A model generated the notes under the pieces. It was given only the letters and a program-made list of their open reading frames with translations, was not told where the DNA came from and did not search any database. From Microplitis mediator (Eukaryota; Arthropoda; Insecta; Hymenoptera; Braconidae), in NCBI RefSeq assembly GCF_029852145.1, contig NC_079969.1:28326459-28390458 (forward strand): DNA of 64,000 bases, given 5' to 3'. The position numbers and the translations under genes are program-made. Every line of letters begins with the position of its first letter. Within the stretch, counting starts at the first letter, position 1. Shown here in pieces: positions 10,362 through 25,300 of the stretch.

Positions 10362-13300
10362 TTAGTTTCGTTTCTGAAGCTGCTCCCAAAACTCGAGTCC
10401 GTTTTTTATTTTCCCGGGCGCGATGACGTCGATGTCAAGGGATTTGTCGAAATTGCTTGAATTTTTTTCCGATGCAATCAGTAATTTTGACTGCTCGATA
10501 TTCAAACTCTGCAATTGCGGGGCTTGAGGTTTTACTGAAATTTGTCTCAGACCCTCGCGGAATTCTTTGGACAGCGATCTTGCAGTAAGACTGTGCATTT
10601 GTCTCGGTGTTTTTATTATTTGAATTTCAGGAGTATTTGGTCGTTCTTTATTTAAATTTTTACTTAATTTCGTAGTCTAATAATCAAAAAAAAATTATCA
10701 ACAATTATAATTAAATTATTTATGATCCCGAAGTTACCAGACAATTAAAATTTTTTGAATTTTTTTTTTTCTGCAATTTAATTAAAAAATGCACATGTAG
10801 AAAATTAAAAAAACTGTATGTGCAATTTTTCGAAATATTTTTTTTTTTTTAATTATCGTTTTTAGAAAAATTCAAAAGTTATTAGACGTCGGTTAATTCA
10901 TGATTTCAAATTTAGCCGACGTCTAATAATTTTTGGATATTTTTTTAAAACGATACATTGAAAAAAAAACAATTTTCAAAAAATTGCACTTATAGTTTTT
11001 TTAATTTTCTACATGTGCATTTTTTTTTTTTTTTTTTTTTTTAATTAAATTGCTGAAAAAAAAATTCAAAAAGTTTTAATTGTCTGGTAACTTCAGGATC
11101 GTGTTAATTTCTGTATCATAATTATTTTATTAAAATTCAAAAACGTAAGAAACTATACCTTGGTAGTTTCCGGTGTATTAAAAGCCTGGGCCAATTTTTT
11201 GACCGAAGGCATCGGCAATTCTTTGTCACTAAACTTGTCGACCCCATCAAGGGACTCTAGCGAATATTTGATTTCTTTTAACGTCGAAAACCTCCTCGGC
11301 AGCTCTTCCGTCGACTCTGTCTTCGAGCTCTGCGAGTCCGTCTCATAACTATTAAAGTCACTCGAATTAGTGACCTCTCCATCAATCAATTTTATGATTC
11401 TCTCCTTAATCGAATCGTTCCCATACATTTTTATCTCATCATTGTCGCGCGTCAATTGCTCAACAAAATGCTTTTCGTCTTCGTCGCTCGTCGAAGACGA
11501 TGCAGTTGTGTAATAGTTTTCCGTCTTGGCACTGACGATATTGGGGACCGACTTTGCGGCCTTTATACGGTTGAATTTTTCAAAAATTATTTTCTTTTCC
11601 TCGTTCAGAGCTTCAGTACTTTTGGCCCAGTAGTCATCGTTCAAATTTATTTTCCCGATTACTCCCTCATTGCCATCAGTATTATTGTTATTGTCGTCAC
11701 TTATCTTCAAGTTGACAAAACTATTGTTGACTTTACTGTCCAAATGATTGTTGGACTGCGTCCTCCTTAGCCCAGAGTCGTATCCAAATGACCTGAGGTC
11801 GAGTTTATTTGGAATCCTCTGAATTTTTTCAAAATCTTTATTATTATTGTGATTATTGTTATTATTTACATAGAACTCATTCTCGAAACCGTAAGCCCGC
11901 AAGTCGATTCTCCTTATTTTCCTTTTGTTATCTTCGTCAAAAGTGTTTTTGTTGTCACTAGTGATATTATTTGTACCCTGATTGTTTAATTTTGCGTTTA
12001 TTTCGTTTTTGCTGTTCTTGCGCTCGCGTTCAAAATATTTATTATTATTTTGCGACTGTGTGATTATCAGCGACTTGGACGCTTCGATTGGCTCGAAGGG
12101 TTCCTGTAACACACAAAATTTTTTTTTTTTATTTTCCTATTTTATTCCTTAATATTAATTTTATTATGATTTATTTATTTTTTTTTTAACCCATTGTTAA
12201 AATTGAAGGCGATGTAATTAATAAGCCTCCATTATTTTAATCGGTCGACGTAAATTTAATTATCAACTGTAATTTTAAAAATATTATTTTTTTCATTGTT
12301 AATTATTAGTTCCTGCAAAATTGTTAATACACGGGCCCAAAGCCATTTTTTTTTAATTAAAAGCGTGCATTTGACCCTAGTAGATCCAAATCATGGTAAA
12401 TCTTGAAAGTGACCGTAAAATACCGTAATTTACGGTATCGAGTAGAATTTCCAGTAGAATGCGGCAATTTACGGCAAAAATATGATCATTTTAATGGCAA
12501 ATTGCCGAAATTTCGGTAAAATGCAATAATTTACGGCAGAATTCGGTAATTCCTGTAGAATGCGGCAATTTTACGAAAAATCACCGCAATTGCAGTAAAC
12601 TGCAGCAATTTACGGCAAATTACTCCAATGGTGATAAAATACGGCAATTTACGGTAGAATGCGGCAATTTACGACAATTTTACGGCAAATTACCGCAATG
12701 GCAGTAAAAAAGCGCCAATTTACGGTAGAATCCGGTAATTTTCAGTATACTGCGGCAATTTACGGCCAAATCTGACCATTTTTACGGCAAATTATCGTAA
12801 TGGTGGTAAAATACGGCAATTTACGACAGACTGCGGTAATTGACAGCAAAATACGACAATTTTACGGCAATTTACCGTAATGGTAGTAAAAAAGCGCCAA
12901 TTTACGGTAGAATTCGGTAATTTTCAGTATACTGCGGCAATTTACGACAATTTTATGGAAAATTACCGCAACGGCGGTCAAACCCAGCAATTTACGGCAA
13001 ATTACCGTACTGGTAAAATACGGCAATTCTACTGAATACCGTAAATTACGGTATTTTACGGTAGTTACTGTACTTTACCGTAATTCGGATCCACAAGAGA
13101 ATTAACTGAGCATGTGAATTTGAAATAAATTGTTCATTCCAATGAATTATTTCTAATTTGGAAATTAGTGAGCGACCAATATTTTAATCAGTTTAGTCAT
13201 TGGTACTTACCGATTAAATAATATTGCGTCTCATGCATGAGTTGTAATTAAGAAATAAAGGTCACTAAAATTTTCCAACAGATTAATATTACAATATACA

Positions 13301-16300
13301 TATTTATTACTTATATATTTAGATTCATTATAAATTATCAATCCAAAACTATAAGTATTTGATTATATATACATATTTATTTATATATGTACAATTGTTA
13401 GAATTTAAAATTAGAAGTGATCGAGTTAAAAGAAAATATTTTTAAAAAATATATAGAAGTACATTGAGAAATAAAATTTATAAAATCTTTCATTTAATAG
13501 ACAAAACTGAGGTAGAAGTTAAGTTATCAATTATTTATTTTCTCTGGTTATACCTAGAAAATAATTTGTTATTAATTAGTTTTTAAAAGTAATTAATTAT
13601 TTGATAACACTGAGATTAAACAGAAATGACACATGAATTTTAAAATGGCACTTAACCATAGGTTACTATTATTATTATTGATTATTTGTGTTGATGACTT
13701 AGAAATAAATTCGTAAATTTAATTTAATTTTCTTAAATCCGCGAGAGTTGTAAACTTTCTATCAATAACTTTTGGTACCAAGGGAGGCTCAAGTCTCAAA
13801 TTGTCTCCATCAAGTGTAGCCTCCTCTAAAGAATGTCTTACAATAAATTTATCATCTGAGTCTGAATTTGAGCATGAGTCTAAATCATAATTTGAATTTA
13901 TCTCCTCGCTGACGGGTACAAATTTCGACGCGTCGATTGACTTAATCGATGACCGAACCCTCGGCGTTTTACTAAAATTCATTTCGTCGTAATTTATTTT
14001 ACTTTTTATTCCGCCGAACGTCTGGTACTTTAACTTTGAAAAATCGGCGACGTCATCGTCGCAGAGGACGTAATTTTTAGCCTCGATATTTTTGTAGTTT
14101 TTGAACCGGGGTTTCTTTATGCCGCCAAAAGTGTGAAATTTGTCCGAGTTTAGGATCCAGTATTTTTTACCATTAGAGTAGGAAGCCCCCGTTTTGCTGT
14201 CGGAGCCCCAGGTCAGTTTCAGCGGACTGGAGTCTAGGTCCTCGTAAGTCGATACTGAGTCACCGCAGTCATTGGAGTCGATTGAATACATCCCGGAGTC
14301 GCGGTCTCCAACTAATCCTACCGATCTTCGGGTAAAATTGTCCTCGTAGAGCGGATTAGTCGTATAGCTAACTCCGGATGGTGAATCGTTAAAAATATGT
14401 TGTGACTTTGAATGCGACCAGTTGTCATCTATTTTATTCTCGCAAGATAATAAACTACTGGTATCGTTATCACTATTGTCTTTAGCTTTATCAGTGGTGT
14501 AAAGATTCTGATCCATATAAATAAGAGGATTGGTAACGAAATGTGAACTGATATTTGTACCACGATAAGTACGTCTGTGTAGATCACGACGAAGAGAAGA
14601 TTCTTCTAATTTTTCAAGTCCATCACTCACCTGCTGTTCGAAATCACTCCCAATAGAACTTGAATGATGAGACAATGAGCTGCTGGGTCTACTGGAATTT
14701 GATGTTCCTGGACGTTGGAATTTTTCACCTCGTGGAGATTTCGCTTCATTTATATAATAATCCCGGCCAAATCTAAACCAATAAATAAATAAATTACTCA
14801 AGAAATTTTTCGTGTTTTATAAAAAATTACCTTTTGATATCTGGTCGATTCGTTGCAAAAACGATTTGCAGTGGAGGACTTTGACTAGTTGGTAAAACGG
14901 TAGAATTTCTGGAAAAAAAAAAATATTGAAACACTTTATTTATAACTTCCCGCTAAGAAAATTGAAAATTTTAAAAAATTCGGGAAGTTATTGGTTTCGG
15001 TCCAATTTGCAAAAACCGAATTTCTATCAGATTTTGACGTTTTGAGGTTCTAGGAAGCTACCCTGACTAATTTCACGATGATGTCCGAGTGTATGTATAT
15101 GTGTATGTACGTACGTACGTGTGTATGTATGTAAATATTCATAACTCTTGAACGGATTAACCGATTTTGATCTTTGAGGTGTCATTCGACGCGGCTTATT
15201 AATATCTTGAAGCTGTAAAAATTTGAGCTTAATCGGTAGAGTGCGTTCGGAGATATTTCGAAAATAAAATTTTTTCAAAAATGTTTTATTTGGATAACTT
15301 TTAATTTGCTTGATGGATTGATTTCCAAATCTGATCAGCTCTTAAGCTTTATAAGCCGCGTCGAATGCCACCTCAACCATCAAAATCGGTTCATTCGTTC
15401 AAGAGAAACCGTTGACGAAAGAATTCAAAAACAATTTTTTTTTGGTTTTTTTGAAATTTCTCAAAAACGACTGGATAAATCAATTTCAAAATTCGATCAG
15501 CTTTAGAACTTAATAAAACACGCCGATTGCCGCCTCAACCATCAAAATCGGTTAATTCGTTCACAAGATATCGTGGGAAAAAGAAATGCTAAAAAATAGT
15601 TTTTTACAAAACAATGGCATACAAAAGTATTTGCGAGCTCGAAGAGCTCGAAAACAGCGGGAAGTTTTGGGGCTGGCCCGCAGGGTTAACCGATAGACCG
15701 ATTTTTTAATGAAATAATTGATGGGGAGTAAAAATTACCCGGTGACTTCTGATGATCTGGTGGCGTACTGCCGTTCCAAAAGTCTCTTGTTGATATTCTC
15801 AGGACTGTAAGGATTATTTTCAATAGGTGCCGCATTTTCCCACTTTTTGTGCTCACGTTCTGCGATCGTGCCTGCAAATAACTTTGCTTTTATTTGTTAT
15901 AAAAAAAATAAGCATATAACTAAAAGACCCAAAACTAGTTTAGCCGATTTTTATTAAAATGAAAAAAAAATTTTTTATACCTGGTCGCGGTGGAGCCGAC
16001 AGCTCAAGGTCCTTATCTTTGATTTTTTTACTCCGTTCCAATGACTTTGTTCCTGATATCTTAGACTCGCTTTTAGCCGCAGCTTCGCGACATTTCCTGC
16101 ACAATAAAACCATTATTTAAAATAATGCGGACAAAATATAAATTAGTCTGTTATAAAAATACGATAAATAGTTTTACTAAAAGGTTAATTGAATAATTAG
16201 TAAAAACAATTGAAGTTATATACAAAAACAAATCTTACCCATCTTCAGTTGCATCGAAATTTTCATTCGCTCCCTCAACTTCTGTATTTATTTGAATTTC

Positions 16301-19300
16301 CTTCGAATTGTCGTCACCATCACCATCATTTTCAGTAACTGATAGCTCATTATCATCAACATCCGTCCCAATATCAATAGATTCGAGTTTAGCATTCAGT
16401 TTTTCAAAATCACAATAACTTTTATTTATTTCCGTAACTTCGTTATCGCAGACCGAATTTCTAGTCGGCGTAGAAGTTGGAGTTTTTGGCACTCGTTCAA
16501 TTCCATTTAAATTATTTGTCATTTCATTATTTTCTACTAAAATTCTCTCCTCCAAATCATCACTGGACTTTACGTCATTGCCGTTTGTAACTGAAAACCC
16601 GCCAACGTCTCTGTCAATTTCCTCGTCAGTTTCCGCTGTCTTGTGACAAATCGGCTGCGCTTCATTAGAGTCAACTTGCACCTGTGTTTCAATTCGTTCG
16701 TCATTCAAATTACGCGCGATAATTTCTTTGTCTTTGGTATCACAAGATTCTTGATGCCTGACTTGGCTGATAACCTGAATCAATTCCTCCTCGATTTCGT
16801 CGTCAGATTGGGCCGAAAATTCAGACAAGTCTGACGTGTCCTCGGCGTCTTTGTCGCCAATGAGAGCCCGGTAATCGGCGCTAGGGTTCGGCACCAGCAT
16901 GGCCACTGGCTCCGATTTAATGGCGATTTTCTTCTTTTGGAACAGCCAATTTTCTTCCCATGACTCGACTGGTGTTATGTGATCTACGTGAGCTGCATCG
17001 ACTTCATCTTCGCTGTTATCTGATGATTCTTGCGAAGCTGATTCAATTAAACGCATCAGTCATTAAAGTCGAATATTAATAATTAGTAATTAATAGGGCC
17101 AGGATTTTTGCTTCAATTTAAAATCAACCAATAATAAATAATGGTGTGAAATTTTTGATATTACGGTAAAAATATTGGTCGTATAAAAAAATTTTTCAAA
17201 TAAAAGTTGTTCAAAATTTAATTCTTTAAAAAAAATGTCTCTTATAATTTTTTCTTAGGACTAAAAAGAAAGCCGTCATTTCAAAATTAAAATTTTCATA
17301 ATTATCAAAAATTTGAATCGTTCATTATGAATCTTAATTTTGAAATTACGGTGAAAATATTGGTCGTATAAAAAAATTTTTCAGATAAAAGTTGTTCAAA
17401 ATTTAATTCTTTAAAAAAAAAGTCTCTTATAATTTTTTCTTAGGACTAAAAAGAAAGCCGTAATTTCAAAACTAAAATTTTCATAATTATCAAAAATTTG
17501 AATCGTTCATTATGAATCTTAATTTTAGAATTACAGTAAAAATATTGGTCGTATAAAAAAATTTTTCAAATAAAAGTTGTTCAGAATTTAATTCTTTAAA
17601 AAAAATGTCTCTTTTAATTTTTTCTTAGGACTAAAAAGAAAGCCGTAATTTCAAAATTAAAATTTTCATAATTATCAAAAATTTGAACTATTCATTATGA
17701 ATCTTAATTTTCGAATTACAGTGAAAATATTGGCCGTATAAAAAAATCTAAAGAGACATTTTTTTTCGAAAATTAAATTTCCTACAACTTTTGTTTAAAA
17801 ACTTTTCTGATACGACCAATATTTTCGCTGTAATATCAAACATTTGAACGATTAATTCCAAAATCAAAGCAAAAATTTTGTCCCTAGTAATTAATTAAAA
17901 AATAATATAACTTACGGTCAACGATATCCATTCCGAATTCCGGAAATGGGACACGTTTCGAATTATTAAAATTAAGAATACTATTTTTCATACATTCTGG
18001 TTCTTCATCAGATGTATACGTCGTTGTTATTTCTTCAATTTGTTCTTCGATCTACAAATAAATAAATAAATCAATTAATTTATTAATTTCAAATTCAAAA
18101 AAAAATATTTAATAAATAATAACTTTTATTTTGCAATAAGTAAAATTCCAGAACAAGGTCATTTTTATAAATACTCGATAAAAATTAATGGATAAAAAGC
18201 AAAATCCATAAATTGGAATAAATAAATAATTATTTTATAAAAATAAATATATCAGTTCAACTGAACTTTCTTTTCCGATTGACGATTCCCGATTGCCGCT
18301 AAAAATTATAAGTATTTTAATTTACACTAATTAAACTGTTGACGATGCACTTTCACAAATAATTGATTAGTAATTAATTTTTTTTAAAAAGTCACAACTT
18401 TTTTTTCTGTTTTGTCAACAAAAGTTAATATTTTATTCTGATTACCATAAAAAATATCGAGTCCTTGGGCGATGATTGCAAATAAATTTTTAATTAATTA
18501 CAACAAATAAATTAAAATAATTAATTAAATTAAATTAATTACCGTAAGTGATAGTGGGTCCGAACAAATCCTTCGTCGGATTTTATTTTCACTGGAATCC
18601 GGTGACGTCAGTTCGTCTTCTAATTCTTTGTCTAAACTCATTTTACTTCTGTCTATAATTAATAATTACAATTAATAATTAATTACCACATAAATAAATA
18701 ATTAAACAAAAATTACATACTATTTATAAATTTTCTCGACGAACTATCGTGTACATGACTATTACCGTCTGCATCTTTTTGGTACTTTTCGATTACCTAA
18801 AAGAGTTCAAAAATTCTTAATTACTTTGGATCCACGAGTTTTGTTTTTTTCTTAATTAAAAAAAATAAAATTACTTTATTTAGTATGGCAGCAGCGAGTA
18901 GATCCTCGTAGGTTTGCTCGGTGATACTAGTATTTTGCTGTGTTCTCGTAGATACTGTATCTCCAAGTCCCGGTAGTTTGCGGGCCTCATCAACCGCACG
19001 TTCAACAAGCTCACGCAGAGCTGTGTGCGCCATACTAGGTCTATCTGTGGCTGGTTTGTCTGTAATATTTACAAACTATATTTATTTTTCATTACATGTA
19101 CAATTTATTTAGTGAGAGTTACCCTCAGCTGATTATTATCATTACACTCTTTGGTTAGAGAGATCGATTTGTAAATCAAGTTCACGCATCTATCTATATA
19201 TCTTAATATATATGTTTATATAAATAAAATAGTACTGTAAAAAATTGGGAGTGATTAAGGATTTTCATTAAATCCGAATTCACTCGGTTCCGGAGTTGAA

Positions 19301-22300
19301 AAAAAAATACTCTGCATACGGAGTAAATCGGGAGTTTGATTTTTTAGATGAGTGATTTCGGAGTGATCTGGATTTTATTTGAATTTGCATTCACTCCAAT
19401 TTGGAGTGAATTTCACTCCGAGGGGATTAAATAAATAAACAGACACCTGCTCCGTATTTACTCCGCTAATTATTTACAGTGTAAACCCTGATTAAACAAC
19501 TGAATTCGAGCGAATTAAAAATTTCAATTCTGTTATATTCTGTCGAATTCTGCAAAACAGAATTCAACTGAATTGAAAATTTGAATTTGAATTAAACAGA
19601 ATAAAACCGATTTAAAAATTTCAAATTCGTTTTAATTCAGTTTAATTCGAATTCAGAACCAGAAATTTGAGTTTATTTTCGAATTAATCAGAATTAAGCC
19701 GAAGAGAATTATTTAAATTCGTTTTAATTCGGACAAATTCTGGTTTTCCTGCCGAATTAGACAGAATTCATTTTTAAGTTACGTACCGAATTAACAGAAT
19801 TTATCTGAATTAAATAGAATTAAAAATTTTAATTCTGTTATATTCTGTCGAATTTTGCAAAACAGAATTCAACTGAATTGAAAATTTGAATTTGAATTAA
19901 ACAGAATAAAACCGATTTAAAAATTTCAAATTCGTTTTAATTCAGTTTAATTCGGATTCAGAACCAGAAATAGGAGAATTATTTTCGAATTAATCAGAAT
20001 TAAACCGAATAGAATTATTTAAATTCGTTTTAATTTGGACAAATTCTGGTTTTCCTGCCGAATTAGACAGAATTAATTTTTAAGTTAGGCACCGAATTAA
20101 CAGAATTTATCTGAATTAAATAGAATTAAAAATTTAATTCTGTTTAATTCGATCGAATTCTGCAAAACAGAATTCGACTGAATTGAAAATTTGAATTTGA
20201 ATTAAACAGAATAACCGATTTAAAAATTTCAAATTCGTTTTAATTTAGTTTAATTCGGATTCAGAACCAGAAATTGGAGAATTATTTTCGAATTAATCAG
20301 AATTAAATCGAATAGAATTATTTAAATTCGTTTTAATTTGGACAAATTCTGGTTTTCCTGCCGAATTAGACAGAATTCATTTTTAAGTTAGGTACCAAAT
20401 TAACAGAATTTATCTGAATTAAAAATTTAATTATGTTTAATTCGATTGAATTTAGTGGTTTAATCAGGGAAGACTTTACTATAAATTGTAAATTATAATT
20501 TAAAGCGAAAGTGCTTCAGTATTGGAATTTAAATGTGAATTAATTTGAATCCTTAAGTATGGAGAACTAGTTTCGATTCTCTTGTTTGTTAAAAACTAAA
20601 AAGTGAAAATTTTTATTGAAAAAGTAAATACTATGCAAATTATTTACTTATATTATTTACTCTGCTTATGAATTTATAATTTGTATTGTATATTATTTCT
20701 ATTTATTATGATTTAAAATGTCTGGTTTTTATGGCAATAAATAGCTGCACTTTCTTTATTATATTAGGAATTGAGTCGAGCGAACCAAGACCGTTATAGG
20801 TCGCGAGTCTTTAAATGCTGGATAAATCGCGATCGTTTACATCAATTGACAGAGCTAATGTAATTTCTCCTTGGCGACCTTGTCCACGTTTTTGTTATTT
20901 TATTCCTAGTTTGTTATGGAGAAATTTTTGTGAAATGTAACCTGTATTTAACTTTTACTATTTTTTTTTTTTTTCATTGTCAACATTCACGAAATAAAAA
21001 TTATTTTTCAATTTAGTAAATTGTTTCGGCGGTCACATGAACAATCTTTATATTTTTTAAAAAATTACTTTACGATTTTACGTGCTCAGAAAACTTGAAT
21101 TTTTTTTTTTACTTTCTAAAAATTACATCAAAAAGTTCGCTAACAAGATCACCGATTTCTAGAAAAATTTCTGGTTCAGAAAACTTTAAATTCCTCTTTA
21201 CTAATTTTTCAAAAATTTTAAATAAGCGAAATTGAGTTCGTTAATGAGGCCGTGAGTTTTAGAAAATTTCCAATAGAAATTTAAACTTCCGCGCCAAAAG
21301 ATTATCTAACAACAAAAAAAATAAACAGTAATTTCTTGTAACTTAGACGCACTTTCTAGTGATAAATATAAAATATATACAATCGAAGAACCCCCATGAA
21401 AAAAATTTATAAAAAAAAATATTAAAAATACATAAAAAATATATAAATATATATCAAATATGTATAAGAAATATATTTTAAATAGCTAACTTTTGGCCGA
21501 TTTTCGTATATATTTTAAATATATTAAAAATATATAAAAAATACATGTATAAAAATATACAAAAAATATAGGTATGGTAATATAAAAAAAATATATTTCT
21601 TGTATATTTTTATACATGTATTTTTTATATATTTTAAGATATATTTTTAATATATTTAAAATATATACGAAAATCGGCCAAAAGTTAGCTATTAAAAATA
21701 TATTTCTTATACATATTTTATATATATTTATATATATTTTATGTATTTTTAATATATTTTTTTTATATTAAAAATATATTTTTTTAATATTTTAACATAT
21801 ATTTTTTTTATAAATTTTTTTCATGGGGGGATCTAAACTTTTCCAACCGGTAAAAATTATAAAAGCACAAGGTGTGGTCCTGTGTCATGTTTTTTAGCTT
21901 GACAAGTGATTAACACAATAAATAAATTAAATTTCCCTGTGACTCTCTCATCCGCGGATTATAGTCGCGGCAAAAGTTCCGTAATCAACCGGCGGATCGA
22001 GTTGACGGACAAGTTGTGTGAAAAGGTGTACACAGTACTCAATACCAGTGTGTTGTCTATGTAAACAAAGTTAGCTGTCGTGTCATGTAAAGACGTTAAT
22101 GTATGAGCAAGTGGTTTTTCTGCAAGTCCTACTATAGTGATCAGAGTATCAGAGCTTTCTACCGGCGATCTCTCATTAACAGAAGGTCGTTTCCTCATCT
22201 CGCCAATGTCACTTTCTTATTTGATTGGATCTAGCCTCTAGTCATAGCCTCGATTACCTTCTTCATTATTTTTTTCACTACAAAAGAGCTCGAAAAAAAA

Positions 22301-25300
22301 ACCCAGCCTTTATTATCAGCTAATCATATCAAGTTTATCATATTATCAAAACTCACACACTGTAATACTTTTAAAAAAGAGATTATCAACCGGAAGGTTG
22401 TATCAAACGTACACAACTCTGTGTATTTTCTTACTCATTATTCGAGTAAACATCCAAACTCAGTCTTTCTGCTTTCGCACGAATTCTATAACTCATTTAT
22501 AAATTTTCTCATAATTAATTAACCGGAATAACGATAATTAGTCTCATTTGTCTCGTTAAATTTGTCATCGTTTTTTTTTTAATGCCGCGGTGTAATAGAT
22601 TTAAATTAAATCACTGGATTATTAAATTCCAGGGTAATTATTATAAAAATATATAAGTTAGCTTATATATAAATTTATAAATTATATAAATATTACCATT
22701 TTTCTTATAGAAAAAAATGTAGACGAAGTAGAAAAAAATAAGGCCACCGATTAACTGTAGCATCTCCTTAAAGAATTGCAGCAACATGGAACCCACGTTT
22801 TTTATTTATTTTTTTGCTTTATTTTATTTTTTACTCTGCACTAACACACCGACTTATCCATTTCCACTTTCATCTTACCACTGAGTTATTATTTTTTTTT
22901 CAGTACTCGTATACTGGCATTAATTTTTAAATTCACTGTAACTTGGATCCATTTATTCGACGACTGTGATTTTAAAATTAAACGTTACATTATTTTTTTA
23001 TCGCATTTTAAGTACTAATTGATTTTTTTTTTTTTTTTTAGACAGTTTACTATAATCTTTTAATACGAAAAATGTTATCATTAGATAAAAAAAATTTTTA
23101 TAAAAATTAAATTCACTGAAAATAATAAAATTATTCTGTGGTTTTATTTAAACTCGACTCCATTTTTCACAACAATGTAATAAATTTTTTTTTTTATTAA
23201 AGATTAAAGTCACCGCAAAAAAATTAAAAATTCTATTCAAATAAATTATTTTCCCGGTAGTAAAATATTTTTGAAAATTAATAAAAAAAATATTTTCAAA
23301 ATTTTGCAGCCTTTGTACAGCTGATTAAAATTTCAATTATAATTACGATAATTTAAATACGACTGATAATTAAAAAGTTTTCTATCGGAAAATATGTGAT
23401 TTAAATAAACCGCGAAAATTCAAATGAATAAAATGAATTTAAAAATTTGAATTATCGTAAATTTTCGTCACGTGTTTTTCACACCACGAAACGACATAAC
23501 GGAGTTTGGAAGATTCCACGCGAGGTTCCCGTTCAATTAACGCTATTGCGAGTTCAAGGTCCCAATTTTTTTAAATTTATTTTTATTATTAACCCACAAT
23601 ATGTTTAGTCTAACAATTACAATAATATAAATAATTACATCGATAGTTACTATTATTAACCGATGATGCGCTTCGACTTCTCGTGACCTTTAATCTTTAA
23701 TACCAGCTTATATTATTTATAAATATATTATCATTAATTATTAATTTTATCTCAGTTTTTTTTCCTCAATAATTTTTAATCGGTTTTATTTTAAACAAAA
23801 AAAATTTATTTACCAGTAGGATTTTTTTTAAACTAAAAAATGTTTAGACTTAAATAGAAAAAAAAAAATAAAAATTATTGATGCCCTGGGGGTATTAAAT
23901 TCAAGGCTGAGCACGCGCTCAGGAGATTATTTTCAGTGACATTGTTTTTTACTACTTAATAATTTTTTTTTACTGTCATTCTAAACGAATTACGCTGAGC
24001 ATGTCGGTGACTTTATTGAACAACAAAAATAAGCCATTACTGATAACAAGTTAGAGATAAATTAACAACAATCTTTTACTCTGATTAAATTAATAATTAA
24101 ATTCCCAGATCTGATTGAGTAAAATTACATAATTTAAGAGTAATTACTAATTTGATTTATTTGTGATTTTGAAATTCACTTATCACTCGATTTAAAAAAT
24201 AACGAACGTCATAAAATAATTAGTGATTATCCCCGGGATCAACGCGGGCTTACGGATCTTAATCACCATAAATAACAAACCGAATGGAGCCGAGGTGAGA
24301 CGAGATAAGGCGAGTGTTTGTTAATTAACAAAAGCGAGTTTAAATAAAATAACAATAAAAAATATATAAGCGAATCGCGAATGAACCAGAATCGCAGGTT
24401 GCACGTAATCGCAAGCGGTTCAGGTCTCGACTGAACGTCGTAAAGGCAAAGTTGATATACGAGCGACGTACCCCACATACTCTTGTACGACTTCTTCTTC
24501 TTCTCCTTGTTCTCCGGCTGCTTTTATTAGTGGGGATAATTTTGCGTGGACCTATATATTTTCTAAATTCTTCGATGCAGTTTTTAAACCGCGTAAGGGA
24601 TACCCGCCTATACTCGACTCCTTCCTCGATTATAAAATATATTTTTAAATTTAATACCTCTCTACATCTGCGTGCTCAGACTTTTTAACTTCCACTCGAT
24701 ATTTATTTTTTTCTAACCATTTTTCATTAAATATATATGCAAATACTAAATAATATCCATATACACAGAAAAAAAGGATTTCTTGGCTCAAGAATTTTTT
24801 TCTCACCTCAAAAAATTTTTTTTTGCTCCAAGAAAATTTTTGTTTTCAATTTATAACGCAAAAAATTTCTTAAGTCAAGTAAAAATTTTCTTGGCGCAAG
24901 AAATATTTTTCATTATGAATTGAAGACAAAAATTTTTCTAGGACTAGAAAAAATTTCTTGGCTCAAGAATTTTTTTTTCGCCTCAAAAAATTTTTTATTG
25001 CTCCAAGAAAATTTTTGTTTTCAATTTATAACGCAAAAAATTTCTTAGGTCAAGTAAAAATTTTCTTGGGGCGAGTTAAAATTTTTTGAAGAGAAATCTT
25101 TTTTTTCTGTGTATATTTATATTAATTTCATTACAATACGAATCAATGGTTCAGCCATGAGAATATTTGACCTTTTGACGACGGAGCCAAAAAAATCAGC
25201 AACTTGAACTTAACTCTCAAGGCTTACATATATATTTACATATATATATGAGCAGTAATATTACTGCACTATGCGCCCATAATTTTATGAGTACTTAAAA

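Noticed and set aside
11456..11770. 104-codon plus-strand frame
   Set aside because: Shadow of exon 15 of the minus-strand zinc-finger gene.
15027..15506. Frames within 15027-15506 that might be a transposase
   Set aside because: They fall inside a non-autonomous element with repeated AATCGGTT blocks; no catalytic motif or continuous protein.
21959..22198. 79-codon minus-strand frame as a confident gene
   Set aside because: Composition is protein-like, but no family, splice link or poly(A) signal was found. Mentioned only as a possibility within the intron entry.
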